From Microcoleus sp. CAN_BIN18 (GTDB lineage Bacteria > Cyanobacteriota > Cyanobacteriia > Cyanobacteriales > Microcoleaceae): a DNA stretch of 36,746 nt. The translations under genes and the position numbers were made by a program. The stretch covers positions 1 through 36,746 of the forward strand of contig JAJAYT010000156.1 of NCBI GenBank assembly GCA_026786085.1, read 5' to 3'. This document shows, piece after piece, positions 1-6,717 of the stretch (positions are counted from its first letter, which is position 1; each line of letters starts with the position of its first letter). A model generated the notes under the pieces. It saw only the letters and a program-made list of their open reading frames with translations, did not search any database and was not told where the DNA came from.

Positions 1-1126
1 GGCGACTTACATCCCCTCCACAAGCAGAAGCGCTAGTTCCTAACGCCAGAATCCGCAATGCTTCATTTCTTATATTGATTGCTGCATTTACATCACGGTC
101 ATGGTGCGTATCACAATACTTACAAGTCCATGCCCTAACGTCAAGAGTCAAATTTTCAACTCGATTTAGGCAAACATGGCAAGTTTTGGATGAAGGGAAA
201 AATCTATCGATCTCGATATAAATATTGCCTTCAGACTCAGCCTTGTATTTAAGCATCGTGAGAAACATACCCCAGCCAACATCACTTATCGCTTTGGCTA
301 GATTATGATTTCGTACCATACCTTTGATGTTGAGATTTTCTACTGCAATAACTTGGTTTTCGTTGACTACCTTGCGGGATAGTTTGTGCAGAAAATCTTC
401 GCGACATCTAGCAATTTTGGAGTGGACTTTTGCCACTTTCAATCTTGCTTTATTGCGATTGTTGCTACCTTGATTTTTCTTGGATAGCTTTTGCTGTTTC
501 CGTTTTAGGTTCCTTTGATGCTTGACAAAGAATCTCGGATTATCAAACTTTGAGCCATCACTGGTAATTACAAAGTGAGTTAATCCAACATCAAGTCCAA
601 CAGCTTTATCAATTGACACTGCTTCGGCTTGAGCCTTACCGTCATCAACTAAAACAGAAACAAAGTATTTACCGTCAGGGTTGCGAGATACTGTGACAGT
701 TTTAATAGCTCCATCAAAAATTCTATGCAGTTTGCAATGCACTAAACCAATCTTAGGTAAATTGATATAGTCATTTTCAAACTTGACATTTTGGGGATAA
801 CTAATTGACTGTCTACCATGCTTAGACTTGAATTTCGGGAGCATGGCACGTTTATCGAAAAAGTTTTTGTAGGCTGTCGATAAATTCAACGCTACAACTT
901 GTAAGCATTGAGAATAAGGATCTTTTAGCCATTCATATTCTTTTTTGAGACTGGGCAACAAGCCTTGTATGTACCCTCTGGTCAATCCCTTGCCAGTATT
1001 ATTATATGTCTCTTGACAAAGATTTAAGGCATAATTCCAGAGCCATCTGCAACAGCCAAAAGACTTTGCAAGCAAGGTTTCTTGCTCACTTGTTGGATAG
1101 ATTCTGTATTTATATGCTTTATACAT
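1..1126 (-). CDS. tnpB: TnpB, RNA-guided nuclease of an IS200/IS605-like element (3' end outside window)
   Basis: The minus-strand reading frame starts at the ATG at 1126-1124 and stays open to the window edge (375 codons), so only the last few residues are missing. It begins MYKAYKYRIYPTSEQE, the usual TnpB/OrfB N-terminus. The RuvC-like nuclease is complete in its visible motifs: GLDVGLTHF (first Asp), VIAVENLNIKGM (Glu) and HHDRDVNAA (last Asp), with a CxxC...CxxC zinc ribbon (CHVC and CKYC) between the last two. TnpB proteins are RNA-guided DNA endonucleases that help the element persist. No tnpA lies on the upstream side seen here, so the element may be non-autonomous. The omega RNA and right end would lie beyond base 1. 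Confidence 0.93.
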   Translation of the reverse strand, partial: MYKAYKYRIYPTSEQETLLAKSFGCCRWLWNYALNLCQETYNNTGKGLTRGYIQGLLPSLKKEYEWLKDPYSQCLQVVALNLSTAYKNFFDKRAMLPKFKSKHGRQSISYPQNVKFENDYINLPKIGLVHCKLHRIFDGAIKTVTVSRNPDGKYFVSVLVDDGKAQAEAVSIDKAVGLDVGLTHFVITSDGSKFDNPRFFVKHQRNLKRKQQKLSKKNQGSNNRNKARLKVAKVHSKIARCREDFLHKLSRKVVNENQVIAVENLNIKGMVRNHNLAKAISDVGWGMFLTMLKYKAESEGNIYIEIDRFFPSSKTCHVCLNRVENLTLDVRAWTCKYCDTHHDRDVNAAINIRNEALRILALGTSASACGGDVSR

Positions 1127-1226
1127 TTATCGAGAACACCAAATACTGATCAGACTATCATAGCTCAAATAGATAGAATTGACTCGCTGTCGCTCAATTT
1201 GTTTTCTGGCTCGTTTTCATCCCGTC

Positions 1227-1249
1227 GCTCACCTGAGTACAGGTAGAGC
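1227..1249. other. Hairpin upstream of tnpB, possible transposon left-end stem-loop
   Basis: GCTC-ACCTG pairs with CAGGT-a-GAGC around an AGTA loop about 100 bp upstream of the tnpB start. IS200/IS605 elements carry subterminal hairpins instead of inverted repeats, so this could mark the left end. The exact element boundary cannot be fixed from one copy. Confidence 0.4.
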
Positions 1250-1645
1250 GCGGGACTTCCCACTCACGCTAGTTAAATTCAATTAATGAGCCGAAAAAAG
1301 GTGCTTCCGTAGCGTCAATAGCCAAGGGTATTCACCTAAAATGCGGGTTCCATACAATCCTTAAAAATTCTCCCATCCAGATTTCCTTCGCAAATCAAAG
1401 TTCGACGAATCTGTTGGAAGAAGTGTTAGGGGGCGATTCTCCTTTCCTACCAGTGAGTATCGCCGATCGAGAAAAATGTATTTGAGCCCAAATCGGGTAA
1501 TGCGCCCCGCAGGCATCCTTTGAATAGGCATAGGGTCTCGATCTTGGATCTTGTCAGGGCAAGTCTGATAACTGCAACCATTGGTGTCAATAGGCTCTAA
1601 ACTGGATTCAGGAAGGCGCGCAGCACAGGTTTAGGAAGGTCATCA
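1250..1645. other. Gene-free interval before mgtE
   Basis: About 400 bp between the tnpB element end and mgtE. No credible ORF, tRNA or recognisable magnesium riboswitch is seen. It ends in an AGGAAGG ribosome-binding site (1633-1639). The mgtE promoter presumably lies here but I cannot place it. Confidence 0.5.
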
Positions 1646-3043
1646 GTGACAGAAAAAAATTATCAATCCTCTTCGCTACCCACCTACGCGCGAAAAGAAC
1701 TGCGGGAATTAGTTCGATCGCAGTTAAAGGCCCTGTTGGAACAAGGAGACTTTCAAGGAGCAAAAGCGATTTTGCAGCCGGTGCAGGAAGCTGACATCGC
1801 TGAAGCTATCGAAGGCTTACCAGAAACCATGCAGGTGATAGCCTTTCGCTTGCTTGCTAAAGACGAAGCGATCGGAGTTTATGAATATCTTGACTCCAGC
1901 GTTCAGCAGTCCCTCTGCGAAAAATTCAAACGCCAAGAAGTCATTGATATTGTAGATAAAATGTCCCCGGACGATCGCGCTAAACTGTTTGACGAACTGC
2001 CGGCAATATTAGTCCGCCGCCTCTTGGGTGAATTGAGCTCAACGGAACGTGAAGCTACGGCCCAACTTTTGGGGTACGAAGCCAGTACCGCCGGCCGGAT
2101 CATGACCCCAGAATATATTTCTCTCAAAGAAAGCTTTACCGTCGCCCAAGCTTTAGACCGAATTCGCTCTTTGGCTAAAACTACGGAAACAATTTACTCT
2201 CTTTACGTCACCGATGCCGCCCGCAGCTTGACCGGCATTCTATCCCTGCGGGATTTAGTCACTTCCCCCCTGGACAAAACTGTCGGCGAAATTATGACCC
2301 GTGACGTAGTTTCTGTTCAAACTGGAACGGATCAAGAAGAAGTAGCTAGGCTAATCCAGCGTTATGATTTTTTAGCAGTCCCCGTTGTAGACCGCGAACA
2401 GCGTCTTGTGGGGATCATTACAGTTGACGACGCGATCGACATTTTAGAAGAAGAAGCCGATAAAGATATTTATGCCTTGGGTGGCGTCCAGTCTGGTGGT
2501 GACAATTATTTTCAGACCGATTTAATCACCGTTGCTCGCAAAAGGGTCGTATGGCTGTTTATTCTGCTTTTAACCAATACTGTCACTGGCGCAATCATTA
2601 GAGCTCAAGAAGATATTTTGCAACAAGTAGTCGCCCTAGCAGCCTTTATTCCGCTGCTGACTGGCACTGGAGGCAATGTCGGAGCCCAGTCCTCAACAGT
2701 TGTAATTCGCGGTTTGAACACTGACGAAATTACAGCAATGGGGCCGATGAAAATAATTGTGCGGGAGGGGATGGCGGGAGCGCTACTAGGAGCTATATTG
2801 GGGACGGTAGCGACTGGCTGGGCTTATATTCTGCAAGGGAATTTAGCAGTGGCGATCGCGGTGGGGGTGAGTTTGTTTGCGATCGCAATTTTAGCTTCTA
2901 TTGCCGGCTCATCTCTGCCGTTTCTATTTCGTTCTTTGGGTTTAGACCCGGCCTTAATGTCTGCTCCTTTTATAACCACCGCCGTTGATGTCCTTGGGGT
3001 CTTAATTTATTTCACTTTAGCTCGACTAATTTTGCAGATTTAA
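1646..3043 (+). CDS. mgtE: MgtE-family magnesium channel/transporter
   Basis: This 465-residue protein starts at a GTG with AGGAAGG six bases upstream. It has the MgtE plan: a soluble helical N-domain (about residues 20-130), two CBS domains (about 135-200 and 205-270, with GILSLRDL and GIITVDDAIDIL strand-helix motifs) and five predicted membrane segments from about residue 300. The pore motif PLLTGTGGNVGAQSST is present (GGNVG at 342-346). MgtE proteins are inner-membrane homodimeric Mg2+ channels; cytoplasmic Mg2+ bound between the N and CBS domains closes the pore. Length is normal for the family. It appears monocistronic. Confidence 0.96.
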   Translation: MTEKNYQSSSLPTYARKELRELVRSQLKALLEQGDFQGAKAILQPVQEADIAEAIEGLPETMQVIAFRLLAKDEAIGVYEYLDSSVQQSLCEKFKRQEVIDIVDKMSPDDRAKLFDELPAILVRRLLGELSSTEREATAQLLGYEASTAGRIMTPEYISLKESFTVAQALDRIRSLAKTTETIYSLYVTDAARSLTGILSLRDLVTSPLDKTVGEIMTRDVVSVQTGTDQEEVARLIQRYDFLAVPVVDREQRLVGIITVDDAIDILEEEADKDIYALGGVQSGGDNYFQTDLITVARKRVVWLFILLLTNTVTGAIIRAQEDILQQVVALAAFIPLLTGTGGNVGAQSSTVVIRGLNTDEITAMGPMKIIVREGMAGALLGAILGTVATGWAYILQGNLAVAIAVGVSLFAIAILASIAGSSLPFLFRSLGLDPALMSAPFITTAVDVLGVLIYFTLARLILQI

Positions 3044-3127
3044 TCTATTTAACTAGATTGTGACATACAAAAAAAACTATAGTAATTTTCGATTCGCTGA
3101 TGGGAAAGCCTTCCTATGCTATGAAGC

Positions 3128-3161
3128 CCAATTCCCAATTCCCAATTCCCAATTCCCAATT
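3128..3161. repeat. AATTCCC heptamer tandem repeat
   Basis: About five head-to-tail copies of the heptamer CCCAATT, typical of the short tandemly repeated sequences of filamentous cyanobacteria. It lies directly upstream of the 3170 start, in its 5' untranslated region. Confidence 0.9.
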
Positions 3162-3169
3162 AATAACCT

Positions 3170-4075
3170 ATGTCCTCATCCAATTCATCAACCAAAATCC
3201 CAAGTCCTAAATCGAGCAATTTGTTAGAAACTGCTGAATTGGCTTCTCTTGCTGCATCTGCTGTGGGATTGGCTGCTAGTTTGGTTTGGCAGCAGAGTGT
3301 TTATGCCCAAGTGCCGATAATCATGGCGCTGGTGTTGAATTTTGTGAACCGGCAGAAGCTGCACGGGCAAGTTAAAACAAGTACAGTGGCTGTGTTCGAT
3401 CGCGTAAATCAACAAGCAGCTACTACCGATCGCGCGATCGAGCAATTGCAACTTGCTGTAAATACTTTAGATGAAGCTCTTTCCCAAACATCTCGCGAAA
3501 ATCTGAATGCTACCCAAGGAGAAAACGCACATTCTCTAATTTCAGCAATTGAGAACCTGCGCCAGCGACTAATAATTTTGGAAAAAACTATTAAAATGAT
3601 TCAAAGCGAGATCGAAATTACTGGCCGCCAATTCAAACAGCGACCGGAGTTAGCACAAGTTGAAACTTTGACAGCAATAATGCTCGATTTGCAGCAGTTT
3701 ATCAACGAACTGCCGCAGTGGGGAAATTTGCAGCAGCGCCAGCTAACAGAGCTTCAGCAAAAAGTAGATGATGCTTTAGGGCGGCTATCTGAAGAAATTG
3801 CTGCTATTCCCAACCGGGTGCAGGAGGCTGTGGGCGATCGCAATTTTCAAGCTGAGAGTTCTGAGATTGAGAATAATGCCGATCGACCTAAAAACCAGAA
3901 TGAGAAAATTCGCCAGAAATATCCCAGAGCTTATGTCAAGTGGAGTCGGGAGGAAGACGAGAATTTGCAGAATGAATATACTAGCGGTCAACAAATTGGC
4001 GAATTAGTAAACAAATTTCAGCGACAGCCCGCTGCCATTCGTTCGCGATTGCAAAAATTAGGATTAATAGAATAA
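3170..4075 (+). CDS. Membrane-anchored coiled-coil protein with C-terminal SANT/Myb-like motif
   Basis: The 301-residue product is not a family I can name. Residues about 20-60 are hydrophobic (LAASAVGLAASLVW, then VPIIMALVLNFV), giving one or two membrane segments. Residues about 70-215 are heptad-rich and Gln/Glu-rich, predicted coiled coil. The C-terminus (about 250-301) reads YVKWSREEDENLQNEY...IGELVNKFQRQPAAIRSRLQKLGLIE, which resembles the small helical SANT/Myb-like modules that precede an IRSRLxKLG helix in several bacterial proteins. A membrane-tethered scaffold or DNA-contacting protein is conceivable but unproven. Composition matches the neighbours. Confidence 0.75.
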   Translation: MSSSNSSTKIPSPKSSNLLETAELASLAASAVGLAASLVWQQSVYAQVPIIMALVLNFVNRQKLHGQVKTSTVAVFDRVNQQAATTDRAIEQLQLAVNTLDEALSQTSRENLNATQGENAHSLISAIENLRQRLIILEKTIKMIQSEIEITGRQFKQRPELAQVETLTAIMLDLQQFINELPQWGNLQQRQLTELQQKVDDALGRLSEEIAAIPNRVQEAVGDRNFQAESSEIENNADRPKNQNEKIRQKYPRAYVKWSREEDENLQNEYTSGQQIGELVNKFQRQPAAIRSRLQKLGLIE

Positions 4076-4076
4076 T

Positions 4077-4171
4077 GGTAATTGGGAATTGGTAATTGGG
4101 AATTGGTAATTGGTAATTGGTAATTGGTAATTGATAATTGGTAATGGGGTAATTGGTAATTGGTAATTGGG
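4077..4171. repeat. AATTGGT/AATTGGG heptamer array
   Basis: About a dozen imperfect copies of the heptamer GGTAATT/GGGAATT in tandem, immediately after the stop codon of the upstream gene. It is the reverse-complement type of the AATTCCC array at 3128, so the gene between is flanked by the same repeat family in opposite orientations. Confidence 0.9.
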
Positions 4172-4174
4172 CAA

Positions 4175-4272
4175 TTCTCCCCTCTCCCTTCTTCCTTCTT
4201 CCTTCTTCCCTCTTCCTTCTTCCTTCTTCCCTCTTCCTTCTTCCTTCTTCCCTCTTCCTTCTTCCCTCTTCC
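4175..4272. repeat. 98-nt pure polypyrimidine tract (CTTCTTCC/CTCTTCC tandem repeat)
   Basis: Every base from 4175 to 4272 on the plus strand is C or T. It is built from repeated CTTCCTTCTTCC and CTTCCCTCTTCC units with a period near 21. Open frames over it on both strands (Ser/Leu/Pro repeats, or Glu/Gly/Arg repeats) are by-products of the repeat and not genes. Confidence 0.95.
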
Positions 4273-4274
4273 AT

Positions 4275-4319
4275 AACAAAGCGATCGCCCTTTTTTTTCA
4301 AAAGAGCGATCGCTTTGTT
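4275..4319. terminator. Perfect 14-bp hairpin between convergent genes, probable bidirectional terminator
   Basis: AACAAAGCGATCGC (4275-4288) is exactly repeated in inverted form at 4306-4319, with a 17-nt loop containing a run of eight T and a CTTTT/AAAAG inner pairing. Each arm contains a HIP1 octamer. It sits between the convergent 3170 gene and the parR-like gene, so it could terminate both transcripts. Confidence 0.6.
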
Positions 4320-4332
4320 GATTTATTCAGTC

Positions 4333-4350
4333 CCCGCTGCCAACAGCGGG
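4333..4350. repeat. Small hairpin of the dispersed CAGTCC...AGCGG repeat family
   Basis: CCCGCTG (4333-4339) and CAGCGGG (4344-4350) form a 7-bp stem with a 4-nt loop. The preceding TTTATTCAGTCC matches the longer copies near 8670 and (inverted) near 13312, so it looks like a short member of that family. It may add to termination. Confidence 0.5.
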
Positions 4351-4397
4351 CTACTAACATCACATCTCCAGGCTTTGTAGCCTTGCTCTACCTCATT

Positions 4398-4928
4398 CTA
4401 GAAATCTTGCGGTAACAAAGAACTCAAACGCTCCAACAACGGATCGGATTCCTGATAAGGAGCAACCTGAGCATCAGAAACTACACGATCATCATCAACC
4501 ACAGACTCAGACTCAATCAAATCAGGCTCTACTACTTTTGAAACTTGGGCAAAAGAAACTTGAGCAAAGTTACTGTCAACACTTCCCTGCAACTGCTCCA
4601 ACTGCGCGCTCAGTTGACTCAGGTGATGTTCCAGTCCCTCCAAACGGCTTAATTCCTCAGCAGAAACATGGCGCTCGAACTCAGCAAATTTGACCGCAAG
4701 TTCAGCAATACGCTGTTCCAACAGGTGAGAGCTATCTGTAGAGCTAGCAGACTCAGATATGGACAAAAACTGCCACAAAGCTTGCTTGCAGAGATTGCTG
4801 AAAGTCTGATACTTCGTAAAAGCCAACTCTTTTTCAATAGCCGCCAGCAAAGTTTGATCCGCAGCATCTTCCGTAAACGCCACCGAGAAATTCGCCTTAT
4901 TTTTTGCCCACAGTGCCATAGGGTTCAA
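4398..4928 (-). CDS. Probable ParR-like partner of the actin-like protein
   Basis: This 176-residue protein is encoded 11 nt downstream of the parM-like gene on the same strand. Residues about 12-58 (FSVAFTEDAADQTLLAAIEKEL, then TFSNLCKQALWQFL) fit a ribbon-helix-helix pattern: a short beta strand followed by two helices, as in the DNA-binding domain of ParR/StbB adaptors. Residues about 60-115 are Leu/Glu-rich and likely coiled coil; the tail is acidic and ends LLERLSSLLPQDF, which may be a short peptide for docking on filament ends. In type II plasmid segregation ParR binds centromere repeats and caps ParM filaments. The role is inferred from gene pairing and fold pattern. Confidence 0.65.
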   Translation of the reverse strand: MNPMALWAKNKANFSVAFTEDAADQTLLAAIEKELAFTKYQTFSNLCKQALWQFLSISESASSTDSSHLLEQRIAELAVKFAEFERHVSAEELSRLEGLEHHLSQLSAQLEQLQGSVDSNFAQVSFAQVSKVVEPDLIESESVVDDDRVVSDAQVAPYQESDPLLERLSSLLPQDF

Positions 4929-4939
4929 GCCTTAATGCG

Positions 4940-6022
4940 TTACTTTATCGTGGCTAGCTGAGCCTCAGCATAAATAAACTGTCCCAAAGCATTGGCTTTC
5001 CGAGAAGGCTGAGCCAAGTGAGCCTTAAGATTGGCATCTTTAAGCAAGGGTTGCAGCACCTCCCAGAAAAACTCGCCGCCGCCGCCAGTCAGAACCACAT
5101 CCGTCACCCGTTCAGGCAGCCACTGCACCAAACGTTCGGATAGTTCGTTAGCGAAAGCCTCGCGTAAATCCTTAATAATCGGATCTAAATTAGTCGGCTT
5201 AGTCGCTCCTCTCGGACGGTAGAAACGCTGGCCTTCCGGTTTATTCACCGCTTCAAGTAAAGACAGAGATTGAGGGTCTGCCCCCGGAATCTTTGAGGCA
5301 ACTTGTTCGTAGAACTTGTTCATTGCGAAGGAATCGCTTCTAGAAGCCGCCCGGGCGAACCGGAAACGATCGACCATTAACAAATCGGTAGTTTGGTGTC
5401 CGATATCGACAACAGCCACCGACAGTTCTGGCAACTCCGGCGAAAACTCCTTGTTGTCTTGAGCCTCGCACCAAATCAGACTGCCGAATCCTTCCGGCAT
5501 CACCCAAACATGGCGGATGTCAATTTCCAAACGCTCACCCCGGTACACCACAACGTGGGGAGAGCGCAGTTGGCTGATAATCTCTTCCTTTTCCTTCTCA
5601 AACTGATCCTGCGAATAAAACGGCAAACCTAGCACCACTGCCATTTCGCCTTTCATCTGGAAATATCCAGCACAGGAAAAAACCTTAACCAAAGCATCTA
5701 CTACTTTCGATTGGTCTGCGCCACCGAGATTAGCGCCAAAGTCTGCCGCCAGTTGGCCGATGGCGTACCCTTTGCCCTGGTACTCCAGCCACATATCCAA
5801 CAGAGGGTCTGTTGCTTTTGACTCAAAGCTGCCGCCCCGCACCTTTTCCACGGGCATAGCAGCCACGTTGGCAGGGATGAAAACAACGCTGTTTGGGTTG
5901 CGACTTACGCAAGCTTTAGTTGCAGTACGACCCAAATCAGCACTAATAATCGATTTGTGAGAAGCGATCTTAGTCTGCTGCGTCAGCATAGCCGAATTAG
6001 GAACAAGCTGTCTAGTTGTCAT
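4940..6022 (-). CDS. Actin-like ATPase of the ParM/StbA (MamK/Alp) type
   Basis: The 360-residue protein has the three nucleotide-binding signatures of the actin/Hsp70 ATPase fold: phosphate-1 ADLGRTATK (Asp29), phosphate-2 VVDIGHQTTD (Asp206) and adenosine loop VVLTGGGGEFF (312-316). It most resembles ParM/StbA proteins, which polymerise with ATP to push plasmid copies apart. The neighbours MgtE and FtsH are chromosomal, so this appears to be a chromosomal relative; such homologues occur in filamentous cyanobacteria with no settled function. The start ATG overlaps an ATGA sequence just beyond the end of the structured RNA element at 6043-6433, so its promoter may lie in or beyond that element. 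No clear Shine-Dalgarno is seen. Confidence 0.85.
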   Translation of the reverse strand: MTTRQLVPNSAMLTQQTKIASHKSIISADLGRTATKACVSRNPNSVVFIPANVAAMPVEKVRGGSFESKATDPLLDMWLEYQGKGYAIGQLAADFGANLGGADQSKVVDALVKVFSCAGYFQMKGEMAVVLGLPFYSQDQFEKEKEEIISQLRSPHVVVYRGERLEIDIRHVWVMPEGFGSLIWCEAQDNKEFSPELPELSVAVVDIGHQTTDLLMVDRFRFARAASRSDSFAMNKFYEQVASKIPGADPQSLSLLEAVNKPEGQRFYRPRGATKPTNLDPIIKDLREAFANELSERLVQWLPERVTDVVLTGGGGEFFWEVLQPLLKDANLKAHLAQPSRKANALGQFIYAEAQLATIK

Positions 6023-6042
6023 CAGAAAAATGGGTAGAAACC

Positions 6043-6059
6043 CCGTCCTTATAGGACGG
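6043..6059. other. CCGTCCT/AGGACGG hairpin, likely transposon-end stem-loop
   Basis: CCGTCCT (6043-6049) pairs with AGGACGG (6053-6059) around TAT. On the plus strand it is followed by CTTTATTATTTTTT and looks like a terminator; on the minus strand it lies at the 3' side of the structured RNA locus, 20 nt before the parM-like ATG. Similar CCGTCC...GGACGG stems flank the right ends of many cyanobacterial IS200/IS605-type elements, so I read it as the right end of a deleted element. Confidence 0.55.
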
Positions 6060-6091
6060 CTTTATTATTTTTTGGATTTACTAAGCAACTT

Positions 6092-6433
6092 GGGATTGGT
6101 TGGTTCGGTGTGCTTTTGTGTTGCACTCTCAACGGGACAGTTACCGTTTCAAGCCTCCCAATCCTGTACGCATAGTATTTTGCTCGCGCGATCGAGCCTA
6201 TGAAAGCGGGGTAAAGTTAGCTTGTCGGTCAATGTTTTCTGAGCTTTTTAGACTTGCAGCACTGTTTCAGTTACCTGGAAACTGTTTAACTGCAAATGAC
6301 ACTCTCAGGAGACTTCGCACTCTCCAGGGTGTCGTGACTCAAAAAACGTAGTCAGTTAAGACGATAGCTGGTCAGAACGGCTTGCTAGATTTCTCTTTCA
6401 AGCCTCATGCCGTCAGGGCTGAGGTTCCTGACG
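6092..6433 (-). ncRNA. Structured RNA, copy 1 (candidate stand-alone HEARO/IscB-type omega RNA)
   Basis: This region aligns end to end with 31870-32211, and no protein frame is shared. Conserved blocks include GGTGTCGTGAC and ACGTAGTCAGTTAAGAC (plus-strand sense). Four helices are kept although their bases differ between copies. In this copy: GGATTGG 6093-6099 with CCAATCC 6158-6164; GTGC 6110-6113 with GCAC 6123-6126 (9-nt loop); AACGG 6131-6135 with CCGTT 6144-6148 (8-nt loop); CCTCA-t-GCC 6403-6411 with GGC-TGAGG 6417-6424. Minus is the proposed transcribed strand, with CGTCAGGAAC at the 5' end, because HEARO/IscB guide RNAs begin after a variable 5' guide and this copy ends in a transposon-like hairpin. 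No IscB or other RuvC-HNH gene is nearby. RNA status is well supported; the family name is inference. Confidence 0.75.
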
Positions 6434-6717
6434 CCTTATCCCTTGACACTGCCGCGCTTAAAGACAGTGGGTTTTGCGGCGATTCTTCTAACTTTACCTA
6501 GATCGGTATTGAAATCAGCACCAAACATTATATTCGGGACGATCGCCCTTATGGTAACTAACCTAACTTTTTCTCGATCGCCACAATAATAATGTCTGTT
6601 GCCTGAGAGTGCATTGTTAAGTTAAATTTAGTAAAGATTCTGAGTGTAAACTTTTGTCGCACTCCGCCGACACCGCTAATTTACCCGATCTGTCACCAAT
6701 TCAAGGCACCCGCATTT
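6434..6717. other. Interval between RNA element and ftsH
   Basis: About 280 bp with no credible gene. It has a GCCGC (6451-6455)/GCGGC (6476-6480) stem just outside the RNA element. If the RNA is an IscB-type guide RNA on the minus strand, the bases immediately above 6433 would encode its guide. The ftsH promoter is probably within 6590-6717; no clear Shine-Dalgarno precedes the ftsH ATG. Confidence 0.4.

Noticed and set aside
1250-1645. Magnesium riboswitch before mgtE
   Set aside because: I could not find the conserved M-box pairing; no support.
3981-4301. Glu/Gly/Arg-repeat and Ser/Leu/Pro-repeat open frames on both strands
   Set aside because: Products of the heptamer and pyrimidine repeats; no start signal or conserved sequence.
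6100-6351. Open frame of 83 codons (and 6407-6589, 60 codons) in the RNA locus
   Set aside because: Neither frame is shared with the homologous copy at 31870-32211, and the change pattern keeps base pairing, not codons.
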